The position numbers and the translations under genes were made by a program. Source: Candidatus Aminicenantota bacterium (GTDB taxonomy: Bacteria > Acidobacteriota > Aminicenantia > Aminicenantales > Aminicenantaceae). Taken from it: a stretch of DNA of 30,697 nucleotides. The stretch's first letter is position 1. Every line of letters begins with the position of its first letter. The DNA lies in the NCBI GenBank assembly GCA_030673995.1, contig DAOUYU010000002.1:1-30697 (forward strand). The letters run 5' to 3'. The notes below the pieces were generated by a model. It did no database searches and was not told the DNA's origin. It worked only from the letters and a program-made list of their open reading frames with translations. This document shows positions 1-7,078 of the stretch, in pieces.

Positions 1-51
1 CAGGCGGGTAGCGGGAAACCAGAAATATGAAAGACTCTTATCCAGATATCT

Positions 52-78
52 CTGGATTCCTGCTTCCGCAGGAATGAC
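52..78. repeat. 27-bp palindromic repeat arm (REP-like)
   Basis: A 27-base unit beginning CTGGATTCC and ending GGAATGAC, with a self-complementary core (TTCCTGC / GCAGGAA). It is the same unit as both arms of the palindromic element at 4703-4729 and 4748-4774, differing at a few central bases. It stands alone here, so it is either a solo copy or the remnant of a larger element. The family resembles the short GTCATTCC...GGAATCCAG repeats scattered through many bacterial genomes. Confidence 0.7.
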
Positions 79-88
79 GAAACGGAGC

Positions 89-124
89 AAAGATAACAGC
101 TCAATTAAAGATAACAGCTCAATT
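89..124. repeat. 18-bp perfect tandem duplication
   Basis: The 18-mer AAAGATAACAGCTCAATT occurs twice head to tail, at 89-106 and 107-124, without mismatch. It lies in the non-coding space downstream of the AI-2E-type gene. No function is assigned. The rest of 1-250 shows no supported gene. Confidence 0.85.
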
Positions 125-250
125 ATAATCTCTAATATTATTTTTCAACTTTTTGGGAGATGACCCAAATATTTTAAGAAAAAGAGGATTGTTCTTCCAG
201 GAGAAATGGGAATATATAACCTGAATTACGCAACAATTTTAGCTTTCCTA

Positions 251-1291
251 TCACTTACTCAAGAGTTCTCCTACGAAGTGAAGGGAAGGGATGTTGTTGC
301 AGACAATCTTAACAATGGCGGCTGTGGGCACGGCTAATATCATGCCCGGAATACCCCATAACCAGTACCAGAAAAAGAGAAAAAAGAGAACGACTAGAGT
401 ACTCAATCCCAGTCCTTCTCCCATCAGCCTCGGTTCAATAATATTTCCCACTGTCATCTGGAATGAACTCAATATGATAAAAATCCAAATAGCAGGCCAG
501 AGAGTTTCGAACTGGAAAAATGCAATAGATACAGGCATAAGTGTAGCTATTATCGACCCGATATTGGGGATATAATTCAGGATAAACGTGAAAAAACCAA
601 AAACAATGGCAAAATCCACCCCAAAAAGAAGCAGGACAAGGGTGGCAAAAATCCCGGTAAAAAAGCTGACCACTGTTTTAATGGCCAGATACTTCTGAAT
701 CTGACTGTCAATGTTTTCCAGAACATAGACAATTTTTCTGTATCTTTTTTCATCAAAAGATCTTTTAATTTTAATCTTCATCTTTCCTTTCCCTGCCAAA
801 ATAAAAATGAGGAAAATGAAAATGATAAAAAGGTTGGACATAAAAGATAAAAAGGCACCGAGAGAAGAACTAATAATTCCTCCTATCTTGTTGATATCAA
901 GCTCTCCGAGCCAATCCTCAGACTGCCAATTAGGTCCGGAAAGCTTTAATTTTTCCTGGATGGAAGCCAAAAACGAGCTTATCTTCTCTAGTTTTTTATC
1001 AATCTTCTCTTTATAATCTGGGAATTCCGAGGCAAAAGCGTTACCGCTGGAATAAAAAAGGGACCCCAAGAGGTAGATAATCAAAAAAGCCAGGAACAAA
1101 ATAAAAATGATTGAAACCGCCTTAGGAATCTTCAATTGTGTAAAAAAATTCAAGGCAGGGGAGAGTAGGAAGGAGAGAAAAACGGCTAAGAAAATGGGAA
1201 AAAGAACCGGTTTTGCCAGCCGTAATACCACCCCTGCGATGAAAATAACGATAATCACAAGAGAAGCAACAACGACTTTATCTCCTTTCAT
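251..1291 (-). CDS. AI-2E family transporter (TqsA/YdiK/PerM-like membrane protein)
   Basis: A 346-residue polytopic membrane protein of the AI-2E/UPF0118 family. Members are linked to export of autoinducer-2 or other small solutes, and some to Na+/H+ exchange; the substrate here cannot be read from sequence. Two N-terminal helices (about 7-50) and a third (about 60-80) precede a soluble Lys/Glu-rich segment (about 90-130). The C-terminal half holds the family's conserved region, with a PNIGSIIA stretch near 243 and NIIEPRLMGEGLGLS near 285, then two more helices. Length is typical of the family. The start is supported by a GGGAGG ribosome site 6 bases upstream on the minus strand. It is transcribed divergently from the GGDEF gene. 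Confidence 0.9.
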   Translation of the reverse strand: MKGDKVVVASLVIIVIFIAGVVLRLAKPVLFPIFLAVFLSFLLSPALNFFTQLKIPKAVSIIFILFLAFLIIYLLGSLFYSSGNAFASEFPDYKEKIDKKLEKISSFLASIQEKLKLSGPNWQSEDWLGELDINKIGGIISSSLGAFLSFMSNLFIIFIFLIFILAGKGKMKIKIKRSFDEKRYRKIVYVLENIDSQIQKYLAIKTVVSFFTGIFATLVLLLFGVDFAIVFGFFTFILNYIPNIGSIIATLMPVSIAFFQFETLWPAIWIFIILSSFQMTVGNIIEPRLMGEGLGLSTLVVLFFLFFWYWLWGIPGMILAVPTAAIVKIVCNNIPSLHFVGELLSK

Positions 1292-1597
1292 TTTTTCCTC
1301 CCAAAAGCAGAATGTATTATAGTCTATTTAGAAACGAAATCAAAACACTTATTCTCTCAAAATGAAATCCCCGGCCTCAAACTGAAAGCTTTTTCCAGCC
1401 CCTATAACAGGGACAGAACTTTGTTTCCTTAACACCTAGGAGAAAAAATCCTCAAAAAGGTTAAAAAAAGGAGAGGAATATCACCCCTCTATTCATCTAG
1501 AAAGGCGATTGACCATTCTCTCTTTAAGTATTAAAGATAATAAAAAAGAAGGTATTGAGGATTTTTTTATAAAAAAATCTGAAGGAGAGCACAAATT
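1292..1597. other. Intergenic region between divergent genes
   Basis: About 306 bases between the divergent AI-2E-type gene and the GGDEF gene. It must hold promoters for both. A weak sigma70-like candidate (TTGACC at 1509-1514) points toward the GGDEF gene, but its best -10 match is poorly spaced. An exact 20-base A/T palindrome lies at 1560-1579, just before the ribosome site. No RNA gene was seen. Confidence 0.5.
1560..1579. promoter_or_regulatory. 20-bp perfect A/T palindrome before the GGDEF gene
   Basis: GATTTTTTTATAAAAAAATC is exactly self-complementary over 20 bases. It sits just upstream of the GAAGGAG ribosome site of the diguanylate cyclase gene. It could be a protein-binding dyad or a weak mRNA hairpin near the ribosome site. 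A/T homopolymer content makes a chance origin possible. Confidence 0.35.
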
Positions 1598-2515
1598 ATG
1601 AAAGTACTTGTTGCCGAAGGAGACGCTAATTCCTGTAAGGCACTGGAGAACGATATAAAAGAGTGGGGATATGAGGTCATCGCAGCGAATAATGGTCAAG
1701 ATGCCTTGGAAATCATAAAAAAAGAGGAAATTCGAATAGCAATCTTAGATTGGAAGATGCCTGAAATAAATGGAATGGAACTTTGCCGCAATATTCGCAA
1801 AGAAATCCAGGAAAGAAGATCTAAAAATATTTATATTATATTACTCCTGGGTAAAGACAGGGAAAATGACATCATTAATGGGTTATCAGCAGGGGCTGAT
1901 AATTATATAGTCAAGCCTATTAACTTTCTTGAGTTGAAAGTTCACATCCAGAATGGGGACCGCATTATTAAGCTTGAGGACAGTTGTATTAAATTAGCCA
2001 GCTTTGATCCCCTAACAAAATTATGGAACAGGAATAAAATCTTTCAGATTCTAGATGAAGAATTAAATCGAGGCTGGAGAGAAAACACTCACACGGGAGT
2101 CGTTATGATTGATGTTGACCATTTTAAAAAAATAAATGACTCCTATGGACACATCGCAGGCGACGCAGTCCTCGCAGGAGTCGCTTCGCGCATACAAAAA
2201 GGCCTTCGACCCTATGATAAGGCAGGCCGCTATGGAGGCGACGAGATGTGTGTGGTTCTTCCTAAATGTAATCTTAACATCGTAAAGCTGATTACCGAGC
2301 GCCTTCGTCTTTCTGTGTGTGGGAAAAACATAAAGACAGATGCAGGCCTTCTCAATGTCACCATCAGCATAGGAGGGACCATATCAGATAATTCATCTCA
2401 TTCCTCCGGAAATATTTTTATCAAAACCAGTGACGAAGCCCTTTATTTAGCTAAAGAGAAGGGGCGTAATCGCATTGTTATTCTTGAATCCGGCCCTCAA
2501 TCTTTGAAAAAATAG
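1598..2515 (+). CDS. Response regulator with GGDEF domain (diguanylate cyclase)
   Basis: A 305-residue two-domain signalling protein. The receiver domain (about 1-120) has the acidic pair E7/D9, phospho-acceptor D51 (in ILDWKMPE) and conserved K106 (in VKPINF). The GGDEF domain (about 130-298) has DPLTKLWNR at 138, IDVDHFKKIND at 171, an intact inhibitory I-site RPYD at 204-207, and signature GGDEM at 213-217 in place of GGDEF. The family makes cyclic di-GMP from two GTP under phosphorylation control. The Phe-to-Met change in the last signature residue is conservative, so activity is likely but not certain. The ATG follows GAAGGAG. The next gene begins 30 bases downstream and is probably co-transcribed. 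Two PilZ proteins at 28.8-29.9 kb could be receptors for the product. Confidence 0.93.
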   Translation: MKVLVAEGDANSCKALENDIKEWGYEVIAANNGQDALEIIKKEEIRIAILDWKMPEINGMELCRNIRKEIQERRSKNIYIILLLGKDRENDIINGLSAGADNYIVKPINFLELKVHIQNGDRIIKLEDSCIKLASFDPLTKLWNRNKIFQILDEELNRGWRENTHTGVVMIDVDHFKKINDSYGHIAGDAVLAGVASRIQKGLRPYDKAGRYGGDEMCVVLPKCNLNIVKLITERLRLSVCGKNIKTDAGLLNVTISIGGTISDNSSHSSGNIFIKTSDEALYLAKEKGRNRIVILESGPQSLKK

Positions 2516-2545
2516 ACAAAAAGCAGAAATATCACTAAAATTGGG

Positions 2546-3682
2546 TTGAAAAAGCAGAAAAAACTCCTAGCTAAAAAAAAAGAAATGATCGAAAGACGAT
2601 ATTTCAAAAAGAGCACTTCTCCAATTGACTACACTTCTGCTCTGAATAGAACAGGAGGAGATGAATCTTTCCTTGATGAACTCCTGAATCTCTATTCAGA
2701 TGATTTCTCACAAAAATTAGACCAGATTAAAATAGCCATTGTCCAGAAAAACTACAAGTTGATCCAAGAGCTCGGCCACGGTTTGAGGGGAGCATCCGCA
2801 AATTTGAGCGTCATTCCACTTCAAAATGCCTCTTTCAAAATGGAAATGGCCGGAAAAGAACAAGATATCAAGAAAGCGAAAGAAGGTGTCGAACACCTAG
2901 AGAAGGAATTCATAAGATTCCAAGGTTTTTTAGCCAGGAAAAAGAGCAAAAAACAAAAAAAGAAAATCATTGAATCCAGCTCGAAGGATATAAAAGAGCC
3001 TATAAATATACAAATCCTTGTTGCTGATGATTCAATCGAAAGTCAACCTATCCTGGAAGCTTTTGCTACTCAGGCCGGGATTGAACTGGATTTTGCTCAC
3101 TCCGGGAAAGAAGCCATCGGTTATTTTCAAAAGAAAAGATATTCGTTGATATTTCTAGATATTCACATGCCTCATATGGACGGATTTGAGGTTATAAAGA
3201 AAATGAGGAGCTTCGAAAAAGTTAAAGCTATTTCCCGCACTCCGGTCATTGCTCTAACCGGCCTATCAACAAAAGGAGATAAGAAAAAATGTTTATCTTC
3301 GGGATTTGATAATTTTGTTGAAAAACCTTTTGATAAAAAAACATTAAATAAAATAATCGAAAAATACACAAAAAGGAAAGATACATTACCTGGATTTGAA
3401 ACCGATCGTGTTGATAAATCCATAATAAAGTTGATCCCTTCATATTTAAAAAACAGACGCCAGGATATAGCCAGAATGAAAAAGGCCTTAGATCTCAGTG
3501 ACTTCGAACTAATAGAGTACTTGAGCCACAAGATGAAAGGTTCTGGAAGTGCTTATGGGTTTATGAAAATCAGTGAATTTAGCAGGCAGATCGAAAGGTT
3601 TGCCCAAAAAAAAGAGGCTAAAGCTATCAAGGATGTAATGACTCAATTGGAAAATTATCTAAAGAGTCTCCGCTACAAATAA
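2546..3682 (+). CDS. Hpt-REC-Hpt phosphorelay protein
   Basis: A 378-residue protein with three phosphotransfer modules and no kinase domain. A first histidine phosphotransfer (Hpt) domain spans about 25-130, with phospho-acceptor H78 in LGHGLRGASANL. A lysine-rich linker (131-150) leads to a receiver domain (155-275) with D161/D162, phospho-acceptor D205 (FLDIHMP), the ALTG motif and K260. A second Hpt domain (285-378) has H328 in LSHKMKGSGSAYGF. It probably relays phosphate between an unlinked sensor kinase and a response regulator, perhaps the GGDEF protein encoded just upstream. The listed start is a TTG; ATG at 2585 (residue 14) is an alternative, and neither has a strong ribosome site, so translational coupling is plausible. 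It ends 6 bases before the convergent DUF6599-like gene. Confidence 0.88.
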   Translation: MKKQKKLLAKKKEMIERRYFKKSTSPIDYTSALNRTGGDESFLDELLNLYSDDFSQKLDQIKIAIVQKNYKLIQELGHGLRGASANLSVIPLQNASFKMEMAGKEQDIKKAKEGVEHLEKEFIRFQGFLARKKSKKQKKKIIESSSKDIKEPINIQILVADDSIESQPILEAFATQAGIELDFAHSGKEAIGYFQKKRYSLIFLDIHMPHMDGFEVIKKMRSFEKVKAISRTPVIALTGLSTKGDKKKCLSSGFDNFVEKPFDKKTLNKIIEKYTKRKDTLPGFETDRVDKSIIKLIPSYLKNRRQDIARMKKALDLSDFELIEYLSHKMKGSGSAYGFMKISEFSRQIERFAQKKEAKAIKDVMTQLENYLKSLRYK

Positions 3683-3688
3683 TCCAGG

Positions 3689-4603
3689 TTATTTTTTTAA
3701 GGACTTGATCCATTTCCTCATGTATCTTTCCCCTACTTCCTCAAAGCCCTCTTTGATTTTCTTAACTCCACAGATGGTGTTATCCACTCTCATAAGATAA
3801 ATATTGTGATAGTATCGATCTTTAACGCGATATCCTATCGAGGTTTCTTGTACAATTTGCTCTTTTTTGGCTTTTAGATATCGCCTTAACATAGTCTGGG
3901 CATCTTCTACACTTTCTCCTTCTATCAGAAAACAATCAAACTCAAGGCCTTTGTATCTATAGTCAGCAACATATCCATTATGGAGGAAACTGTAGCCCAT
4001 AAAATTGCGCAGAAAAAACTTCTCGCTGTTTTGAACAAGCCCTTCATCAGGGAAAAAACCGAGGGTAGGCGGCAGCTTTCCCCCGTCTTTGACTCCTTTC
4101 ACGATTTCCCTGGAAAAAAGCTTCAGAAAAGCATCAGACTCTTCTCCGCAGTCAAAACAGAGAAGCTTGATGTAGTATTTCCCAACGATAAAATTCAAAG
4201 TTCCTTCTTCCAGATACCCTTGATTACCTATAGGAATAAATGTGTTATCGGTAAACCGTTCGGCGCTGTAGATTCCAAATGAATTCCTTCCGTTTCCCAT
4301 ATCATAGATTTCTATACTAAGGGATTCTTCGCTGGATTTCCTTTTATACTGACCCACGATTAACTCCTGAAAATCATAGGCCAGGTATATCTCAGCAGCA
4401 CCGTTGATGTATTCAAAAAGCGATTGAGGAAAATAGTCCTGAGGTGCCTCAGAAAAATTCCATGATTCAACCTGGGGCAGAAGAGAAAGTAGAGGAGAAA
4501 CATCTTCTTTTTCACCCAGAAATCCTTCCCCGCTTAAAACTAAGGTCAATAAAATAAAATAAAAGAAGGCGCTTTGTATTCTTTTGTGCTTTGAAACTCT
4601 CAT
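3689..4603 (-). CDS. Exported DUF6599-like protein of unknown function
   Basis: A 304-residue protein with an N-terminal signal sequence: basic MRVSKHKR, then a hydrophobic stretch near residues 10-26. The mature part has the motif YFPQSLFEYINGAAEIYLAY, which I associate with the DUF6599 family. Its biochemical role is unknown; export across the cytoplasmic membrane is inferred. The start at 4603 was chosen over an in-frame ATG at 4684 because it has a GGGAGA ribosome site 7 bases upstream, starts directly with a signal peptide, and lies downstream of a good promoter at 4637-4665. The longer version would begin inside the left terminal repeat of the element at 4673-4818. In my recollection such proteins often neighbour DUF362 and AmrS-like genes, as here. 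Confidence 0.8.
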   Translation of the reverse strand: MRVSKHKRIQSAFFYFILLTLVLSGEGFLGEKEDVSPLLSLLPQVESWNFSEAPQDYFPQSLFEYINGAAEIYLAYDFQELIVGQYKRKSSEESLSIEIYDMGNGRNSFGIYSAERFTDNTFIPIGNQGYLEEGTLNFIVGKYYIKLLCFDCGEESDAFLKLFSREIVKGVKDGGKLPPTLGFFPDEGLVQNSEKFFLRNFMGYSFLHNGYVADYRYKGLEFDCFLIEGESVEDAQTMLRRYLKAKKEQIVQETSIGYRVKDRYYHNIYLMRVDNTICGVKKIKEGFEEVGERYMRKWIKSLKK

Positions 4604-4636
4604 CCTTAATTCTCCCTTTATCTGTTCAGACTTTTC

Positions 4637-4665
4637 ACTATAAGCCCAAACATCAATTTTGACAA
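4637..4665 (-). promoter_or_regulatory. Sigma70-type promoter of the DUF6599-like gene
   Basis: Read on the minus strand: TTGTCA (4665-4660), a 17-base spacer, then TATAGT (4642-4637). Each hexamer matches consensus at 5 of 6. The predicted start near 4630 leaves a leader of about 27 bases with the GGGAGA ribosome site. The -35 box ends exactly where the direct repeat of the adjacent element begins, so the insertion replaced everything upstream of -35. Confidence 0.6.
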
Positions 4666-4826
4666 GTTTTTCGTAACTTCTCAATAAGTGTGGGTAGTAA
4701 CTCTGGATTCCCGCCTGCGCGGGAATGACGGTTGAGTTTAAGTTTTTGTCATTCCTGCGAAAGCAGGAATCCAGTGATTAGTCACAAATATTGTCTACCC
4801 CAATTATTGAGAACTTACAGTTTTTC
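4665..4826. mobile_element. 146-bp MITE-like element with 8-bp target-site duplication
   Basis: The element spans 4673-4818 and has no coding capacity. Its ends form imperfect terminal inverted repeats of about 25 bases: the left begins GTAACTTCTCAATAA and the right, read on the other strand, begins GTAAGTTCTCAATAA. The inside holds a second inverted pair of 27-base arms, 4703-4729 and 4748-4774, each itself a small hairpin, so the whole forms a long cruciform. The octamer AGTTTTTC directly abuts both ends (4665-4672 and 4819-4826), as a target-site duplication would. A transposase acting in trans is inferred; none is present in the window. The internal arms match the solo repeat at 52-78. 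Confidence 0.8.
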
Positions 4827-4884
4827 TTCATCTCCTCAATTATCCTTTAGTCTTTAATTGAAAGGAGGGGGAAAATCGTCTTTA

Positions 4885-4913
4885 TTGACATCAGGCTTAA
4901 AGAAGAGTAATTT
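4885..4913 (+). promoter_or_regulatory. Candidate promoter of the DUF362 gene
   Basis: TTGACA (4885-4890), a 17-base spacer, then TAATTT (4908-4913, 3 of 6 to consensus). The predicted transcription start near 4920 is only 2-3 bases before the ATG at 4923. Together with the lack of a well-spaced ribosome site, this suggests a leaderless mRNA. The -10 match is weak. Confidence 0.4.
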
Positions 4914-4922
4914 TTAATTGAG

Positions 4923-5816
4923 ATGGCATCAAAAGTCGTTCTTATTCGAGGAAAAGGAGTACTGAATGGAGATGGTGATATAGACCAAAAGAAGCTCCTA
5001 CGCATGTACACGAGAGGAATTCAAGCTTTACTGAATCAACAAGACCCAAAGGAAAATCTTCTCCTCCTTTTCAGACGCAACGACAAAGTAGGTATCAAAA
5101 TAAACACCATAGCCGGGAAGATGCTATCCACCCGCCCGGAAGTTTCTCTATCTTTAGCCAAATTACTGTCAGGAAGTGGAATCCAGCAAAGAAATATTAT
5201 TATCTGGGACCGCACCAATCGTGAATTGAGAGCAGCAGGGTACCGCCTGAACATCAAAGGCAGCGGATATGCGATTTTTGGCACTGATACAAGAGGAGTC
5301 GATTATAATCCTCGATTGATCTCGCACCTCAACATAGGAAGTCTTTTCTCTTCGATTCAATCCAACTGGATTACATCTTCCATAAGCCTTGCAGTATTAA
5401 AAGACCATGGGATGGCAGGAGTTACAGCCGGAATGAAAAATTACTTTGGTACCATCCATAATCCCAATAAATACCATGATTTCAACTGTGATCCCTTTGT
5501 TGCCGAACTTTTTGAGACTAAACTTATCATTAGGAAGCATAAACTATCTATCCTGGATAGTCTGGTAGTTCAATATCATCGTGGTCCATCTTACCACGCC
5601 CGCTGGGCTGAAAAATATGAAGCTCTCATCTTCAGCCTTGATCCTGTGGCAGCTGACTTTGTTGGATGGCAAGTCATTGAAAAACTCAGGGCCAAGAAGG
5701 GACTCCCCACATTGAAGGAAGAAGATAGAGAGCCCACCTACTTAAAGACTGCTGAAAAAAAAGGCCTAGGAAAAGCGAACAGAAGGGAAGTAAAAATCAT
5801 AGAAGAGGAAGCATGA
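4923..5816 (+). CDS. DUF362 domain-containing protein
   Basis: A 297-residue protein of the DUF362 family. Recognisable segments are the start (MASKVVLIRG), a KVGIKINTIAGK stretch near 55, the core LKDHGMAGVTAGMKNYFGTIHNP near 160-182, and SLDPVAADFVGWQVIE near 238. Family members are often fused to ferredoxin domains; this copy has no 4Fe-4S cysteine motif and no signal peptide. Function is unknown. The gene starts the long + strand series and ends 33 bases before the radical SAM gene. DUF362 and AmrS-like genes often sit together, which suggests a shared but undefined pathway. Confidence 0.85.
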   Translation: MASKVVLIRGKGVLNGDGDIDQKKLLRMYTRGIQALLNQQDPKENLLLLFRRNDKVGIKINTIAGKMLSTRPEVSLSLAKLLSGSGIQQRNIIIWDRTNRELRAAGYRLNIKGSGYAIFGTDTRGVDYNPRLISHLNIGSLFSSIQSNWITSSISLAVLKDHGMAGVTAGMKNYFGTIHNPNKYHDFNCDPFVAELFETKLIIRKHKLSILDSLVVQYHRGPSYHARWAEKYEALIFSLDPVAADFVGWQVIEKLRAKKGLPTLKEEDREPTYLKTAEKKGLGKANRREVKIIEEEA

Positions 5817-5849
5817 AATCATGAATCCCAGGTTTGGAGTCAAAACAAA

Positions 5850-6971
5850 ATGAAAAGGCGACAATTCTTTAAAACAGCGGGAGGAATCAGCCTTGCGGCT
5901 GGCTCAGGCTTTGAACCCCTGCTTATGAATCTCTATGCTTTTGAAGAAAAAGCAAACCTTTCAAAAGTTGAGGCTCTCTATTATAAAAAACACCCTGACC
6001 GGGAAATCGAATGTCTTTTATGCCCTCGATACTGTAAACTCGGAGATAAAGAGAGAGGGTATTGTGGAGTCAGAGAAAACATGGGAGGTACCTACTACAC
6101 TCTAGTCTATGGAAAGGCTTGCTCTATTAATGTCGATCCCATAGAAAAAAAACCTTTTTTCCACTTTCTTCCCAGAACAAATGCACTCTCCATCGCCACT
6201 GCTGGTTGTAATGTCAATTGTAAATTTTGTCAGAACTGGGAAATTTCTCAGGCAAGACCTGAACAGGTTGAACATTACGACACCCCTCCAAGTAAGGTTG
6301 TTGATCTTGCTAAAAAATACAGCTGTCCTTCCATAGCTTACACTTACACAGAGCCTGTTATCTTCTATGAATACATGTACGACACCTCCAAAGAAGCAAG
6401 GGTCGAAGGAATCAAAAACACGGTGGTCACCGGAGGCCATATTAATCCCAAACCTCTCGAAGAGCTGACTAAAGTTGTGGATGCGATAAAGATCGACCTA
6501 AAAGCTTTCACCCAGGATTTTTACACATCTTATGTCAAAGGAGAATTACAGCCGGTTCTTGATGCCATAAAAATTGTGCATAAGAGCAATGTCTGGCTCG
6601 AAATCGTCTATTTAGTCATCCCAACTCTTAATGATAGCCCGAACGAAATCCAAAATTTGTGCCGCTGGATCATGGATGAGATAGGCCCTGATGTCCCTCT
6701 CCACTTCTCCCGTTTTTTTCCCATGTATCTCATAAAAAATCTCCCACACACCCCTTTATCTACTCTTGAAAAAGCTTATAAGATCGCTCTTGATGAAGGG
6801 CTTCATTACGTCTACATTGGAAACATCCCAAGTCACCCAGCAGAAAGCACTTACTGCCCTAACTGTAAAAATAAGATTATCCAGCGGATTGGCTACCAAA
6901 TAAAGAAAATTGAGCTCAAGGAAGGAAAATGCAAATTTTGCAGCCATCCCATTCCAGGGGTATGGAGCTGA
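5850..6971 (+). CDS. amrS: AmrS-like radical SAM protein (AmmeMemoRadiSam family) with Tat-like N-terminus
   Basis: A 373-residue radical SAM protein resembling AmmeMemoRadiSam radical SAM enzymes and pyruvate formate-lyase-activating enzymes. The [4Fe-4S]/SAM motif is C120-x3-C124-x2-C127 (CNVNCKFC). An upstream cysteine set (C55, C58, C62, C72) and a C-terminal rubredoxin-like pair (CPNC near 345, CKFC near 363) could bind metal. The first residues, MKRRQFFKTAGGISLAAG, look like a twin-arginine signal, which is unusual because radical SAM chemistry is normally cytoplasmic. The substrate is unknown and the usual partners AMMECR1 and MEMO are not in this window. The 107 bases before the next gene show no clear signal. 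Confidence 0.88.
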   Translation: MKRRQFFKTAGGISLAAGSGFEPLLMNLYAFEEKANLSKVEALYYKKHPDREIECLLCPRYCKLGDKERGYCGVRENMGGTYYTLVYGKACSINVDPIEKKPFFHFLPRTNALSIATAGCNVNCKFCQNWEISQARPEQVEHYDTPPSKVVDLAKKYSCPSIAYTYTEPVIFYEYMYDTSKEARVEGIKNTVVTGGHINPKPLEELTKVVDAIKIDLKAFTQDFYTSYVKGELQPVLDAIKIVHKSNVWLEIVYLVIPTLNDSPNEIQNLCRWIMDEIGPDVPLHFSRFFPMYLIKNLPHTPLSTLEKAYKIALDEGLHYVYIGNIPSHPAESTYCPNCKNKIIQRIGYQIKKIELKEGKCKFCSHPIPGVWS

Positions 6972-7078
6972 CATAAGAAATCCAACGCATCAAATCCGAA
7001 AAATAAAAACAATTTCAAATGGCTAAAATCTAAAATAGAAAGTGTGGAGATAGGAGATTTGGGAAGTAAGGAACAAAC

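Larger units (their letters stand above)
4604..4922. other. Divergent intergenic region carrying an inserted element
   Basis: 319 bases between the divergent DUF6599-like and DUF362 genes. From left to right it holds the minus-strand promoter of the DUF6599-like gene (4637-4665), an 8-bp direct repeat, the 146-bp palindromic element (4673-4818), the second direct repeat, a 7-bp hairpin (TCAATTA / TAATTGA, about 4837-4862), and a candidate promoter for the DUF362 gene (4885-4913). Confidence 0.8.

Noticed and set aside
4604..4684. Upstream ATG extending the DUF6599-like protein by 27 residues
   Set aside because: It would start in the terminal repeat of the inserted element, bury the signal peptide and lie upstream of the predicted transcription start.
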